From an uncultured Amylibacter sp. (GTDB lineage Bacteria > Pseudomonadota > Alphaproteobacteria > Rhodobacterales > Rhodobacteraceae): a stretch of 64,000 nt of DNA. The translations under genes were made by a program, and so were the position numbers. The notes under the pieces were generated by a model, which saw only the letters and a list, made by a program, of their open reading frames with translations, had not been told where the DNA came from and made no database searches. Below, in pieces: positions 53,057 to 62,857 of this stretch (its first letter is position 1; every line of letters begins with the position of its first letter). The DNA lies in the NCBI GenBank assembly GCA_943846615.1, contig OX044354.1, positions 1,691,001 to 1,755,000 on the forward strand, read 5' to 3'.

Positions 53057-53467
53057 TTACAAGCGCGTATCTTGTACGATGATTGCATCGAAGATTGAGA
53101 AAATAGATTTCGCCAAAGGACTGTCAATAATTTCGTCCCGATTTAGGGCGTTATGTATAAGTTCGCTATTGGCTATGTCTCTGTCTTTGGCATCGATGAT
53201 CATAATTGCAGGACCGTTTTCGTTTTCAAAATAAATAAGTGACACAGCTTGGCGATCTTTTGCAGTACAACCTTCCCCCCATTGACCAATGATAATGTCG
53301 ATGTTGGCAGGGTGATCCGCGGTGAATTTACCTTCAGTTAGGTGAAAGAAATAGCAAGCAATTGTTTCATGTTCAGTGTGGACAAATCCGCTTAGTGAGT
53401 GGCTGGTATTGCGACAACAATCACATGTACCCATTGTATGCTCTAGTTCTTCGATTTCGTAGTTCAT
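53057..53467 (-). CDS. Protein of unknown function with Cys-rich N-terminus
   Basis: This 136-aa protein has a cluster C15, C17, C18 and C38 (MGTCDCCRN...ETIACYF) that resembles half of a zinc-binding site, followed by an acidic alpha/beta part (IDIIIGQWGEGCTAKDRQAV). I do not recognise the family. It overlaps trmL upstream (ATGA at 53464-53467), so it is translated with it, and is convergent to the ankyrin gene across the 20-bp inverted repeat. Confidence 0.68.
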   Translation of the reverse strand: MNYEIEELEHTMGTCDCCRNTSHSLSGFVHTEHETIACYFFHLTEGKFTADHPANIDIIIGQWGEGCTAKDRQAVSLIYFENENGPAIMIIDAKDRDIANSELIHNALNRDEIIDSPLAKSIFSIFDAIIVQDTRL

Positions 53468-53904
53468 CGCGTTTGTCTCAAGGCCTCTGACACTGCCATA
53501 CCCGCCGTCATTGCCACGTTTAATGATCTTGCGGCGCCGAACATTGGCAGTTTGACATGTGCGTCACAGGCGTTGTGGACATCTTCGGGGACGCCCGCGC
53601 TCTCTCGGCCCATGACTAATGTATCTGTTGGTTCGAATTTGAAATCCCACAAGTGATCGTCGGCTTTGGTGGTGAGCAGTACCAAACGCCCAGCGGGGCG
53701 GGTTTGTTGGAATGTTTCCCACGAATCGTGTCGTGTCATGTCGGCGATATCGGCATAATCCATTGCCGTGCGGCGTAGGGATTTAAGGGAGAGGGGGAAA
53801 CCGCAGGGTTCGATGATATCCAGCGACACACCAAAACAGGCGCAGAGGCGAATCATGGAGCCCAAATTGGGGGCAATGTCGGGTTGATAGGTTGCTAATC
53901 GCAT
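53464..53904 (-). CDS. trmL: tRNA (cytidine(34)-2'-O)-methyltransferase TrmL
   Basis: This 146-aa SPOUT enzyme methylates the wobble position of certain tRNA-Leu. Knot motifs are PDIAPNLGSMIRLCACFG at the N-terminus, TLVMGRESAGVPEDVH in the middle and LPMFGAARSLNVAMTAGMAV at the end. Length and motifs fit TrmL (YibK). It is divergent from petA. Confidence 0.93.
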   Translation of the reverse strand: MRLATYQPDIAPNLGSMIRLCACFGVSLDIIEPCGFPLSLKSLRRTAMDYADIADMTRHDSWETFQQTRPAGRLVLLTTKADDHLWDFKFEPTDTLVMGRESAGVPEDVHNACDAHVKLPMFGAARSLNVAMTAGMAVSEALRQTR

Positions 53905-53983
53905 TATTTGGCCTTTGTTTTTGTAAGTGCGTCCAAAAGGCCGCTAGACGAAAGTAACATGTGCGTGTAAACCGCCCTTGTTA

Positions 53984-54005
53984 GTCGGATTCTGTCCGAT
54001 TTTTC
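53984..54005 (+). terminator. Short hairpin with T-run in the petA leader
   Basis: TCGGA (53985-53989) and TCCGA (53995-53999) are separated by TTCTG and followed by TTTTTT (54000-54005). It lies 49 bases before the petA start, between divergent genes, so it might act as an attenuator or only reflect chance. Confidence 0.3.
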
Positions 54006-54053
54006 AGGTTTATTACGCCCAATTTACTGGGCTAGGCAAGGGAGACGCAAATC

Positions 54054-54620
54054 GTGTCCGAAGATAATGGGAACCGCCGCGACTTTTTATACGTGGCAAC
54101 TGCAGGTACTGGTGCAGTTATAGGTGGCGCGGCTGTATGGCCGATGATCAACCAAATGAATCCAAGTGCTGATGTTCAAGCACTTGCGTCAATCGAAGTA
54201 GATGTTTCAGATGTAGAACCTGGCACGCAAATCACTGTGAAGTGGCGCGGTAAGCCGGTTTTTGTACGTCGTCGTACAGCAGAAGAAATCGCAGACGCAC
54301 GCGCGGTTGCGCTGGCTGATCTGCCAGACATGGACGCGCGTAACGTAAACGCAACGCCAGCCGCTGGTGAAACAGAGACGTTTGCAGATGATGCGAACCG
54401 CACGCTGGACGAAAACGGCGAATGGTTGGTGATGATGGGTGTATGTACACACCTTGGTTGTGTGCCTTTGGGTGATGCTGGTGATTTCGGTGGTTGGTTC
54501 TGCCCATGTCACGGTTCACACTATGACACCGCTGGTCGTATCCGTAAGGGCCCGGCACCAGAGAATTTGCCTGTTCCGCAAGCATCGTTCATCGATGCCA
54601 ACACGATTAAATTAGGTTAG
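54054..54620 (+). CDS. petA: Ubiquinol-cytochrome c reductase Rieske iron-sulfur subunit
   Basis: This 188-aa Rieske protein of the bc1 complex has a Tat-type anchor [20 protein letters not shown] (about 5-24) and the [2Fe-2S] ligands in [10 protein letters not shown] and CPCHGSHYD. The start is GTG at 54054 with AAGGGAGACGC upstream. First gene of petABC; it would accept electrons from ubiquinol and feed cytochrome c1. Confidence 0.97.
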   Translation: MSEDNGNRRDFLYVATAGTGAVIGGAAVWPMINQMNPSADVQALASIEVDVSDVEPGTQITVKWRGKPVFVRRRTAEEIADARAVALADLPDMDARNVNATPAAGETETFADDANRTLDENGEWLVMMGVCTHLGCVPLGDAGDFGGWFCPCHGSHYDTAGRIRKGPAPENLPVPQASFIDANTIKLG

Positions 54621-54630
54621 GGGATAGATC

Positions 54631-55920
54631 ATGGCTGGAATTCCACACGATCACTACGAGCCAAAAACTGGCGTCGAAAAATGGTTGCACGAGCGTTTGC
54701 CCGTTGTTTCCTTGGTTTACGATACATTGATGATCCCCACACCGAAGAATTTGAACTGGATGTGGATTTGGGGCATCGTTTTGACATTCTGTCTGGCGTT
54801 GCAAATCATCACAGGCATCATTTTGGTGATGCATTACACACCACACGTTGATTTGGCGTTTGATTCTGTTGAGCACATCATGCGTGATGTGAACGGCGGT
54901 TGGGCGTTCCGTTATCTGCATGCGAATGGCGCTTCGTTGTTCTTTATTGCTGTATACGCGCACATCTTCCGTGGTTTGTACTACGGTTCATACAAGTCAC
55001 CACGTGAGATCACGTGGATTGTTGGTATGTTGATTTACCTAATGATGATGGCGACTGGTTTCTTGGGTTATGTTTTGCCTTGGGGTCAAATGTCATTCTG
55101 GGGTGCGACTGTTATCACTGGTTTGTTTGGTGCGATCCCAGGCGTTGGTGGTATTTTGCAAGAATGGTTGCTGGGCGGACCAGCTGTGGATAATGCCACG
55201 TTGAACCGTTTCTTCTCACTTCACTACCTTCTACCGTTCGTAATCGTTGGTTTGGTGGCTGTGCACATTTGGGCATTCCACACGACAGGCAACAACAACC
55301 CAACGGGTGTTGAAGTACGTCGCAAATCAAAAGCAGAAGCTGCTAAAGATACTGTACCGTTCTGGCCATATTACGTGATCAAAGATTTGTTCGCGCTGGT
55401 TGTGATCTTGGTTATCTTCATGGCGGTTGTTGGGTTTATGCCAAACTACTTGGGCCACCCAGATAACTATATCCCTGCGAATGCATTGGTGACGCCTGCA
55501 CACATCGTTCCTGAATGGTACTACTTGCCGTTCTACGCGATCTTGCGTGCGATTACATTTGATGTGTTGTTCCTGGATGCGAAGTTCCTTGGCGTGTTGG
55601 CCATGTTTGGTGCGATTGCTGTAATGGCGTTGGCGCCATGGACAGATACATCACCAGTACGTTCTGGTCGTTACCGTCCGATGTTTAAGATTGCATTCTG
55701 GATCCTTGGTTTCGACTTCATGCTACTGATGTGGTGTGGTGCGCAACCTGCAGAGGGTTTGATCCCGCTGATCTCACTACTAGGTGCGATTTACTGGTTC
55801 GCTTACTTCTTGGTTATCCTGCCTGTATTGGGTTGGACAGAGAAGACGTTGCCTGTTCCTGAAACAATCGAAGCTGATTTTGATGCGCATTACCCGCCAA
55901 AATCTGGTTCAGCCAAATAA
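54631..55920 (+). CDS. petB: Cytochrome b of the bc1 complex
   Basis: This 429-aa membrane protein carries two b haems with eight spans. Recognisable features are [20 protein letters not shown] (haem-ligating helix B), [20 protein letters not shown] with the Qo-site PWGQ, the second His pair region [20 protein letters not shown], and the PEWY motif of the Qo site ([16 protein letters not shown]). It starts 10 bases after petA with GGGGATAG upstream. Confidence 0.97.
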   Translation: MAGIPHDHYEPKTGVEKWLHERLPVVSLVYDTLMIPTPKNLNWMWIWGIVLTFCLALQIITGIILVMHYTPHVDLAFDSVEHIMRDVNGGWAFRYLHANGASLFFIAVYAHIFRGLYYGSYKSPREITWIVGMLIYLMMMATGFLGYVLPWGQMSFWGATVITGLFGAIPGVGGILQEWLLGGPAVDNATLNRFFSLHYLLPFVIVGLVAVHIWAFHTTGNNNPTGVEVRRKSKAEAAKDTVPFWPYYVIKDLFALVVILVIFMAVVGFMPNYLGHPDNYIPANALVTPAHIVPEWYYLPFYAILRAITFDVLFLDAKFLGVLAMFGAIAVMALAPWTDTSPVRSGRYRPMFKIAFWILGFDFMLLMWCGAQPAEGLIPLISLLGAIYWFAYFLVILPVLGWTEKTLPVPETIEADFDAHYPPKSGSAK

Positions 55921-55939
55921 TTGAAAGAGGACTGATAAA

Positions 55940-56716
55940 ATGAAAAAACTACTTCTTTCAGCAGCAGTTGCATTCTCGATGGCCACGACGGCCATCGCGG
56001 GCGGCGGCGAAGGCCACATCGAAGATTTCGATTTCTCTTTCGAGGGGCCATTTGGCAAGTTTGACCAATACCAGTTGCAACGCGGTTTGCAGGTTTACAC
56101 TGAAGTTTGTTCAGCATGTCACGGATTGCGCCACGTTGCGTTCCGTACACTGGGCGACGAAGGTGGCCCGCATTTGACGGCGGATCAAGTGAAAGCATAC
56201 GCGGCGGAAATCGACGTATATGACAAGGAATTGGATGAGGATCGTTCTGCGAAGCCTTCTGATAAATTCCCAGCTTCTGGTTTAGAAACTGCACCTGATT
56301 TGTCATTGATGGCTAAAGCGCGCGCTGGTTTCCATGGCCCGAATGGTTTGGGTATCAACCAGATCGTTAAAGGCATGGGTGGTGCGGAATACATTGCATC
56401 GATCTTGACTGGTTATACCGGCGAAGAAAAAGAAGAAGCCGGTACAACGTTGTACGAAAACAAAGCATTCCCTGGTGGCTGGATTGCAATGGCACCGCCA
56501 TTGGAAGACGAAGCCGTGGAATTTGCGGATGGTCACAAAAATGATGTGCATCACATGTCAGAGGATGTTTCAGCATTCTTGATGTGGACGGCAGAGCCAA
56601 AAATGATGGCGCGTCAGCGTTTGGGCTTGTTGTCTGTTGGCATGTTGTTGTTGTTCGGTGTGCTTTTGTACCTGACGAACAAGAAATTGTGGCGTGATAT
56701 TAAACGCAAGGGTTAA
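55940..56716 (+). CDS. petC: Cytochrome c1
   Basis: This 258-aa protein has a signal peptide ([20 protein letters not shown]), the haem site [10 protein letters not shown], the Met ligand region [17 protein letters not shown], and a C-terminal membrane anchor ([20 protein letters not shown]) with a basic tail [11 protein letters not shown]. It completes the bc1 complex with petA and petB and is followed by an intrinsic terminator. Confidence 0.97.
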   Translation: MKKLLLSAAVAFSMATTAIAGGGEGHIEDFDFSFEGPFGKFDQYQLQRGLQVYTEVCSACHGLRHVAFRTLGDEGGPHLTADQVKAYAAEIDVYDKELDEDRSAKPSDKFPASGLETAPDLSLMAKARAGFHGPNGLGINQIVKGMGGAEYIASILTGYTGEEKEEAGTTLYENKAFPGGWIAMAPPLEDEAVEFADGHKNDVHHMSEDVSAFLMWTAEPKMMARQRLGLLSVGMLLLFGVLLYLTNKKLWRDIKRKG

Positions 56717-56736
56717 GCCCGACACATAGAATTTGG

Positions 56737-56769
56737 AAAGGCCGCTGATTTAGTTCAGCGGCCTTTTTT
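56737..56769 (+). terminator. Intrinsic terminator of petABC
   Basis: A 12-bp perfect stem AAAGGCCGCTGA/TCAGCGGCCTTT with loop TTTAGT runs into TTTTTT, 20 bp after the petC stop. Confidence 0.93.
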
Positions 56770-56803
56770 GTTTGTGTTAGGGTGACCGAAAAGGGTGGGA
56801 CCT

Positions 56804-57271
56804 ATGGCATTTATAAATTGGCGTGACATTGATGAACGGGTGACGACATCGGGGCAACCGACTGAAGAGCAGTTGGTTGAATTGGCGGAAGCGGGTGTGA
56901 AGACAGTTATTAATTTGGGGCCGCATTGGAATAAGGGCGCTTTGGATGATGAAACTGCATCCGTTGAAGCGTTGGGGATGCGGTATATTTATATTCCTGT
57001 GGATTTTGACGCACCCACGCGTGATGATTTTGATCGGTTTTGTGCAGCGATGCGCGCGACCGAGGGGGAACGTTTGCATGTGCATTGCATTTACAATGCG
57101 CGGGTCTCTGCGTTTTTCTACCTTTACGCCAAAGAAGCTGGCGATGCCGATGTTGCGTTCACGCGCATGGATGGAATTTGGCGGCCCGGAGGTGTGTGGG
57201 CCGCGTTGATTGGGGTACCTGATACCGAAGGGTCAAAGAACCTGTATGCGGGTGACGATTACGAAGTTTAG
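56804..57271 (+). CDS. Beta-lactamase-hydrolase-like/dual-specificity-type phosphatase
   Basis: This 155-aa protein of the BLH phosphatase/DSP-like family reads WRDIDERVTTSGQPTEEQL at the start (family-typical) and has the active-site loop HCIYNARVSAF with Cys and Arg. The spacing is C-x4-R rather than the classical C-x5-R, which I believe is normal for this family. No signal peptide is seen. Related domains regulate sulfide metabolism in some bacteria, but here no such genes are near. It is convergent to thiQ with a four-base overlap. Confidence 0.82.
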   Translation: MAFINWRDIDERVTTSGQPTEEQLVELAEAGVKTVINLGPHWNKGALDDETASVEALGMRYIYIPVDFDAPTRDDFDRFCAAMRATEGERLHVHCIYNARVSAFFYLYAKEAGDADVAFTRMDGIWRPGGVWAALIGVPDTEGSKNLYAGDDYEV

Positions 57272-57966
57272 GTGCCTAGGTAGCGTGCTAATGCGATGGG
57301 TGGGTTCGCCAGTAGTTCAGCGGTGTCCGCGGGTGCGTGTGCCTGACCTTCTGCAATCAATACGGTTTGATCGGTGATGTATTGCGCATCTTCGGGTTGG
57401 TGGGTGACCATCAATAATGTGGCCTTGGCGCCATCCACGATTTCCGCGACCAGATCTAACATTTCGTGTTTTAATGCAGGTCCGAGGGCGGCGAAAGGTT
57501 CGTCTAGGCATAGGACTGGACGATCACGAAGTAGGCAACGTGCCAGTGCGACGCGTTGTTGTTGCCCGCCAGAGAGTTCGGATGGCATTTTCGAGCCTTG
57601 GTTGTTGAGGCCGACGCGGCGTAGCGCATCCTGAACGATTTCGCGTTCGGCGTCGGATAGGCGCAGGTTTGGGTGCAGGCCGAGGGCGATGTTTTTTTCC
57701 ACGGAGAGGTGTGGGAATAGGTTGTGATCTTGGAACAGTAACGCGATGGGGCGTTCGGCGGGAGGCATCGTGGTGATGTCGGTGTCGTTATACAAAACGC
57801 GGCCTTCGTCGGGTGTTTTGAATCCTGCAATGGCTGACAGCAACGTGGATTTACCGCCGCCTGATGGGCCGAGAAGGGCGATTTTGTGGCCTTCTTCGAT
57901 TTTAAAATCAGCGGATAGGGTGAATGAACCATGGCTGAGTTCGATGTTATCTAACGTTATGCTCAA
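57268..57966 (-). CDS. thiQ: Thiamine ABC transporter ATP-binding protein
   Basis: This 232-aa ATPase of the thiamine/TPP importer has Walker A GPSGGGKST, Q-loop LLFQDHNLFPHLSV, signature ELSGGQQQRVALARCLL, and Walker B VLCLDEPFAALGP. The start is TTG at 57966, chosen because AAGGAGGTCGCC stands directly before it and the protein then starts with SITLDNIELSHGSF as usual for ThiQ. The longer frame to 58041 lies inside thiP. It overlaps thiP by 20 bases. Confidence 0.92.
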   Translation of the reverse strand: MSITLDNIELSHGSFTLSADFKIEEGHKIALLGPSGGGKSTLLSAIAGFKTPDEGRVLYNDTDITTMPPAERPIALLFQDHNLFPHLSVEKNIALGLHPNLRLSDAEREIVQDALRRVGLNNQGSKMPSELSGGQQQRVALARCLLRDRPVLCLDEPFAALGPALKHEMLDLVAEIVDGAKATLLMVTHQPEDAQYITDQTVLIAEGQAHAPADTAELLANPPIALARYLGT

Positions 57967-59533
57967 GGCGACCTCCTTGGTCGAAAATCCAGAATAGGGC
58001 CACGGAGAGTGTGACCAAGAGTAGGGCGACGCCAGCGGCATCGGACAGCTGATAGGATGACATGAGACGGTACATCATCAAGGGAAGTGTTGCCATGTCT
58101 GGGGGCGCGAACAGGGTGATGACGCCAAGGTCGCCCATGGATAGCGCCGCCGCCAGACCCGCAGAAAACCCGACGGGGCGTTTAAGGCGGGGCCAGATGG
58201 CAAAACGAAAACGATCCCATGTTTGCATACCTAAGCTGTCGGCGAGGCGGCCATAGTGATCCTCGGCCCGTGTCATAGCGGGGAGGATTACGCGTAGGGA
58301 AAATGGTAGGGACATGGCGGCGTTGACCAATGCCGTAATCGGCAGGGCGATGGCGAAGGGTGAGATGAAGGGGAAGGTCATTACGAACAGGCCTGTTCCG
58401 ATGACGAAAGGGGAAGCCGCGAGGGTGAGGAAGCCAACCACCTCCATTACGTTGGATACGGTTTTACGTTTTCGCGCGATGCGGATGATGAATGCGGACA
58501 TGGCGATGGACATGCAGACCGATAGGCCAGCGGATAGAGTGGCGACAATGACCGAGTTTAGCGCCGCCCACCAGACAGCGGAGGGTAAGGTGAAGAGTGG
58601 AATGATTCCACGCAAAAGGATCGAAGCCAGCGGTAGGAAAAGGAAGAGGCAGACAAGTGTGAGAATCGTGTAATCAGTAACGCGGTAGCGGGTCTCGCGA
58701 GCGTCCCAGCGCTCTGCCTTGCGATCCAGTCCTTGGGCGAAGTGCATTGGGGTGGCGATTAGAATTGTGACGGCACCGATGGCGGCGCACAGGGCGAATT
58801 GGATCATTGCCAGTTGTGATGCTTTGGTCAGGTCGAAATCGAAGCGGATTGCCTGATAGATGGCAAGTTCGATCGTTGTTGCCTTGGGGCCACCGCCAAG
58901 GGCCAGCGCGACGGCGAAGCTGGAAATGCAAAGCAGAAAGATCAACAGGAATGCACCCGGTGCAACGGCGCGCAACATGGGGCGTTCGAGGTGGCGGGTG
59001 ATATCGCGCGTTTCCATGCCGAGTTGGGCGGCAAGGCGGAAGTGCTCGACGGGGATTGCTGACCAGCCTTGGACAAACAAGCGGGTAGCGAGGGGGATGT
59101 TGAAGAAGACGTGCGCGAGGACGACGCCGCCAAAGCCGTATATGTTGAGCGGGCCAAGGCCGAAATTTGCGATTAGCTCGGAGATATAACCAGAGCGTCC
59201 CCATACCGCCAAAATACCGAGGACGGCGACGATTGCAGGCAGAATAAAGGGCGCACCCATCAGTGTAAGGATGAATTTTCGGCCGCGAAAGTTACGCCGT
59301 GCCAATGCACGAGCAGTGGGGATTGCGATGGCGATTGAGATGATTGCAGAGGCCAGTGCCTGTGTGATTGTGAAACGGATTGTTGCCCAATCGGCGGGGG
59401 TCAAGGATGAGGTGATTTCAGCGCGCCACCATAGAGCGATCACTGTGCCCAAGGTGAGCAAGAGCAGCAGCGCAAATGCGCTGCCGCCAAGGATAAAGTG
59501 TATTGGCCTTATCGGCTGAGAGCTGTGAGCCAT
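57947..59533 (-). CDS. thiP: Thiamine ABC transporter permease
   Basis: This 528-aa fused permease contains two copies of the binding-protein-dependent transport domain, about 12 spans. Cytoplasmic loop motifs are LERPMLRAVAPGAFLLIFLL and DSLGMQTWDRFRFAIWPRLK. The length and duplicated structure are typical of ThiP. It overlaps thiB (59509-59533) and thiQ, so all three are one message under the TPP riboswitch. Confidence 0.94.
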   Translation of the reverse strand: MAHSSQPIRPIHFILGGSAFALLLLLTLGTVIALWWRAEITSSLTPADWATIRFTITQALASAIISIAIAIPTARALARRNFRGRKFILTLMGAPFILPAIVAVLGILAVWGRSGYISELIANFGLGPLNIYGFGGVVLAHVFFNIPLATRLFVQGWSAIPVEHFRLAAQLGMETRDITRHLERPMLRAVAPGAFLLIFLLCISSFAVALALGGGPKATTIELAIYQAIRFDFDLTKASQLAMIQFALCAAIGAVTILIATPMHFAQGLDRKAERWDARETRYRVTDYTILTLVCLFLFLPLASILLRGIIPLFTLPSAVWWAALNSVIVATLSAGLSVCMSIAMSAFIIRIARKRKTVSNVMEVVGFLTLAASPFVIGTGLFVMTFPFISPFAIALPITALVNAAMSLPFSLRVILPAMTRAEDHYGRLADSLGMQTWDRFRFAIWPRLKRPVGFSAGLAAALSMGDLGVITLFAPPDMATLPLMMYRLMSSYQLSDAAGVALLLVTLSVALFWIFDQGGRLEHNVR

Positions 59534-60513
59534 TCGGCAAGTGCCTTGTCGCGTGCCTGTTCGGCCTTATCCGCAGGGATGATCAGGCTGTCCACAGGGG
59601 TAATAAGTTGTTCGAAACCAGCGGGCAGGCCGTCAGTTGGGAACACAGCTGGGTACATCCAGTTGGTGGTTGGGATAATAGACTGAAACGCGGATGATGT
59701 CATGAAGTCCAAAAATGCGTCGGCCAATTCTGGCTGATCGGTGGCGGCAAGTTTACCAGCAACCTCGATCTGCATGTAGTGACCTTCCTTAAACGACGCG
59801 GCGGACTTGGATTGATCCTCTTCTGCGATGATGTGGTATGCGGGTGATGTTGTGTAAGATAGAACCATGTCAGCCTCACCATCTGTGAACATACCGTATG
59901 CCTCTGACCAACCCTTAGTGACGGTCAAGATTTTGGGTGCCAAGCCAGCCCAGATTTCTGGGGCGCGTTCGCCATAAGCCTCTTCGACCCAGAGTAACAA
60001 GCCTAGGCCCGGAGTGGATGAACGCGGGTCTTGGATCACGATTTTGAAATCGTTTGGCATTGCGATCAATGCCTCAAAGCTGTCAGGTGCGTTTTTTAGT
60101 TTTGTGTTGTCATAAACGAATGCGAAGTAGCCCCAATCGTATGGCAAGAATGTTTCATCCGTCCAATCCGTTGGCACGTCTAATGTGGCAGGGCGATTTG
60201 CATAGGGTGCGAAAAGGCCAGTTGCCGCCGCACGTACCGTTAGGTTTGTGTCCAAGCCCAAAACAACATCGGCCTCTGAACGCGCGCCTTCGAGTTGCAT
60301 GCGTGTTAGTAATGCTGCGCCGTCTCCAGCGCCGACCAATTTCAGGTCGCATTCACAAATTTCTTCGAATGCTTTTTCGACTGATGGGCCAGGGCCCCAG
60401 TCGGACACGAAGCTGTCGTAAGTATAGACGGTTAGTTCTGGTTTATCTTGTGCGTGGGCTGTAGTGGCGAATGCCAGTGTGAGGCCCGCAGCAAGGGTGA
60501 TGAATTTAGTCAT
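59509..60513 (-). CDS. thiB: Thiamine/TPP-binding periplasmic protein
   Basis: This 334-aa periplasmic protein has a signal peptide ending TTAHA-QDKPELTVYTYDSFV. Typical ThiB blocks are GPGPSVEKAFEEICECDLKL, DVVLGLDTNLTVRAAATGLF, and MVLSYTTSPAYHIIAEEDQS. GGAGACTTGA precedes the ATG at 60513. First gene of the leftward thiBPQ operon, directly controlled by the TPP riboswitch upstream. Confidence 0.96.
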   Translation of the reverse strand: MTKFITLAAGLTLAFATTAHAQDKPELTVYTYDSFVSDWGPGPSVEKAFEEICECDLKLVGAGDGAALLTRMQLEGARSEADVVLGLDTNLTVRAAATGLFAPYANRPATLDVPTDWTDETFLPYDWGYFAFVYDNTKLKNAPDSFEALIAMPNDFKIVIQDPRSSTPGLGLLLWVEEAYGERAPEIWAGLAPKILTVTKGWSEAYGMFTDGEADMVLSYTTSPAYHIIAEEDQSKSAASFKEGHYMQIEVAGKLAATDQPELADAFLDFMTSSAFQSIIPTTNWMYPAVFPTDGLPAGFEQLITPVDSLIIPADKAEQARDKALAEWLTALSR

Positions 60514-60559
60514 TTCAAGTCTCCAATTGCTACAAGCGTAAGGGGGTCGTTTGAAACGA

Positions 60560-60648
60560 AACCTTCCCTACGCCGGTATGATCCGGTTCAGGTTCGACGG
60601 GTTCGCGCAAGCGCATCTCAGCCATATTGGCCCCCCGAGGTGCAACCC
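60560..60648 (-). ncRNA. TPP riboswitch (THI element)
   Basis: On the minus strand the conserved core is complete: GGCTGAGATGCGC, then ACCCGTCGAACCTGAACCGG, ATCATACCGG and CGTAGGGAAGG, matching CUGAGA, the ACCUGA block and the GCGUAGGGA block. It lies 47-135 bases before thiB. A small hairpin TCGTTT-CAAACGA follows (60548-60560), but no T-run, so control is probably at translation. Confidence 0.95.
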
Positions 60649-60740
60649 TCTTAGGATGGGTTAAAAAAATAAGCAAGGGATGGGTTTTCTTTTGTAGTGT
60701 TGGTGGGGTATTGGTTTGTGGAGTTTTTGGAGATAAGCGC

Positions 60741-61841
60741 ATGGCGACGAATTCATTTGGACGGATGTTTACAGTGACGACCTGGGGCGAGAGCCATGGG
60801 CCTGCGTTGGGTGCGACGGTGGATGGATGTCCGCCGAATGTGGCGTTGAGTGCAGAAGATTTGCAGCAATGGTTGGATAAGCGCAAGCCGGGACAGAATA
60901 AATACACCACACAACGCCAAGAACCAGATCAAGTGAAGATATTGTCGGGGATGTTTGAAGGGAAAACCACAGGCCATCCGATCCAGTTGATGATTGAAAA
61001 TACAGATCAGCGATCCAAGGATTATTCCGAGATTATGGAGAAGTTCCGCCCAGGCCATGCGGATATTACGTATTGGCAGAAATATGGCATTCGCGATTAT
61101 CGTGGTGGCGGACGGTCATCGGCGCGCGAAACCGCGGCGCGTGTGGCCGCCGGTGGTGTAGCGCGTGAGGCGCTGAAGGCGCTGGCGCCAGAGATTAAGA
61201 TCACGGGATATATGGTTCAGATGGGGCCGCATAAGATTGATCGCAAGAAGATTGATTTGGCTGAAATTGAGAATAATCCATTTTGGACGCCTGATGCCGA
61301 TGCGGCCGAGATGTGGGCCGGTTATTTGGATGGGTTGCGCAAATCGGGCAATTCAGTTGGCGCGGTGATTGAGGTGATTGCCAGCGGTGTTCCCGCCGGG
61401 TTGGGCGCGCCTGTTTATGGAAAGATTGATACGGATATTGCCACGGCGATGATGAGTATCAATGCCGTGAAAGGTGTTGAGATTGGTGCGGGCTTTGATT
61501 CAGCGGAATTAACCGGCGAAGATAATGCGGATGAAATTTCGTTCGTTGATGGCAAGCCGCATTTCCATTCAAACCATGCAGGTGGTGCGTTGGGTGGGAT
61601 TTCAACGGGTCAAGATTTGGTGTGCCGTTTTGCGGTAAAGCCAACGAGTTCGATTTTGAAAGAACGTGCGACGATTACCAAGGCGGGCGAAGATACGTCG
61701 ATTATTACCAAAGGGCGCCATGATCCATGTGTGGGTATTCGCGCTGTGCCAGTGGGTGAGGCAATGATGGCCTGTGTGATTTTGGATCATCTATTGTTGC
61801 ATCGTGGGCAGGTTGGCAAGAACCAAGGCCATATCGGTTAA
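60741..61841 (+). CDS. aroC: Chorismate synthase
   Basis: This 366-aa FMN-dependent enzyme makes chorismate in the shikimate pathway. Motifs are [39 protein letters not shown] [38 protein letters not shown], and [19 protein letters not shown]. The ATG at 60741 follows GGAGATAAGCGC; the upstream extension of the frame to 60627 lies in the riboswitch leader and is not coding. Confidence 0.97.
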   Translation: MATNSFGRMFTVTTWGESHGPALGATVDGCPPNVALSAEDLQQWLDKRKPGQNKYTTQRQEPDQVKILSGMFEGKTTGHPIQLMIENTDQRSKDYSEIMEKFRPGHADITYWQKYGIRDYRGGGRSSARETAARVAAGGVAREALKALAPEIKITGYMVQMGPHKIDRKKIDLAEIENNPFWTPDADAAEMWAGYLDGLRKSGNSVGAVIEVIASGVPAGLGAPVYGKIDTDIATAMMSINAVKGVEIGAGFDSAELTGEDNADEISFVDGKPHFHSNHAGGALGGISTGQDLVCRFAVKPTSSILKERATITKAGEDTSIITKGRHDPCVGIRAVPVGEAMMACVILDHLLLHRGQVGKNQGHIG

Positions 61842-61887
61842 CGGAATGGCCTTGCCATACGCCTATGCGCCCTGACGGGCGATTGGG

Positions 61888-62754
61888 TTATGTGGCGATG
61901 CGGGATTTTTGAACTGCGAAGATGCCCGCCATGATGATGGCGACGCCGATGATATCGGTATTGGTAAGTGTTTCACCCAGTAGGATTGCCGCGATTGCGA
62001 CCCCAAAAAATGGGTTTAGAAAGTGGAATGTTGCGGCCTTGGTTGCGCCGATGCGGCCCACTAGCAGGAACCAGATGTAGGTGGCGATGATACCTGGGAC
62101 GATAATTGTGTAGGCGAAGGCCCAAAGTGCCGTTGGTGTCCACGTGACGTCCCATGTTTCCAGCGTGAGCGCGGGGATGGCGAGGGCGGCGGAACCGATC
62201 AGCATTTGCATGCCGACGACCATGAAGAGATTGCCACCAGTGGATGCGGATTTTACCGAGAGCGTGGCGATCGTAAGCGCGATGACGCCGAATAGGCAGA
62301 GCATGACGCCGATGAGATCGACGCCGCCAGTGATGCGGGTGCCCATGATGAGTGTGACGCCAGCGAAGCCGATGATGAGCCCAGCGATACCCATTGGCGG
62401 GAGTTTTTCGCGAAACACCGTGAGGAGAGCGAGCGCGACCAAGAGGGGCATGGTGGAGGCGAGAATGGAGGCGAATGAGGCCTCTATGCGTGTCATGGCG
62501 ACGAAGAAGAAACCGAGGTAGATCGCGTTTTGGCAGATGCCGAAGATGATAATGCCGCGCCATTGTTGGCGGGTGAATTTGGGGCGTTGACCAAGGGCAT
62601 ATGCGATTGCGCAGGCGATCAGACCCGCGATCAAGAAGCGCAGAGCCGAGATCGAGAGAGGTGGTGCGATTTGAACGATGATGCGCGCCGAGGTGAAGGC
62701 GCTGGACCAAATCAGAGCGAAGGTCAGGCCCATGAGTGTTGATTTGATATCCAT
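61888..62754 (-). CDS. EamA/DMT-family transporter
   Basis: This 288-aa membrane protein has ten spans in two EamA repeats: ALIWSSAFTSARIIVQIAPP in the first, and MQMLIGSAALAIPALTLETW with HFLNPFFGVAIAAILLGETL in the second. Members export amino acids, metabolites or drugs; the substrate is not readable. The ATG at 62754 was chosen over the ORF start at 62802, because it matches the family's usual N-terminus. It is convergent to aroC. Confidence 0.88.
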   Translation of the reverse strand: MDIKSTLMGLTFALIWSSAFTSARIIVQIAPPLSISALRFLIAGLIACAIAYALGQRPKFTRQQWRGIIIFGICQNAIYLGFFFVAMTRIEASFASILASTMPLLVALALLTVFREKLPPMGIAGLIIGFAGVTLIMGTRITGGVDLIGVMLCLFGVIALTIATLSVKSASTGGNLFMVVGMQMLIGSAALAIPALTLETWDVTWTPTALWAFAYTIIVPGIIATYIWFLLVGRIGATKAATFHFLNPFFGVAIAAILLGETLTNTDIIGVAIIMAGIFAVQKSRIAT

Positions 62755-62770
62755 CTGTGTTGTCCCAAAG

Positions 62771-62796
62771 AAAAAGGCCGCCTTTGAGGCGACCTT
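62771..62796 (-). terminator. Intrinsic terminator of the HU gene
   Basis: On the minus strand AAGGTCGCC-TCAAA-GGCGGCCTT is followed by a T-run (TTTTTC), about 60 bases after the HU stop. The stem has one mismatch. It also lies in front of the leftward EamA gene, insulating it from HU transcription. Confidence 0.8.
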
Positions 62797-62857
62797 AATC
62801 ATTGTTTTGTTTTCGTCGAGGGGTAATTCCCTGTGACGAAATAATCGATACGACAGA

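Noticed and set aside
58674..59204. 176-aa minus-strand frame inside thiP
   Set aside because: It is an alternative frame of the clear ThiP permease, rich in Arg and Pro, a typical shadow composition.
61855..61885. CGCCC-TGAC-GGGCG hairpin between aroC and the EamA gene
   Set aside because: The stem is only five base pairs and has no T-run; too weak to call a terminator.
61973..62710. 245-aa minus-strand frame inside the EamA transporter gene
   Set aside because: Alternative frame full of His and Arg, without hydrophobic segments; the other frame gives ten clean membrane spans.
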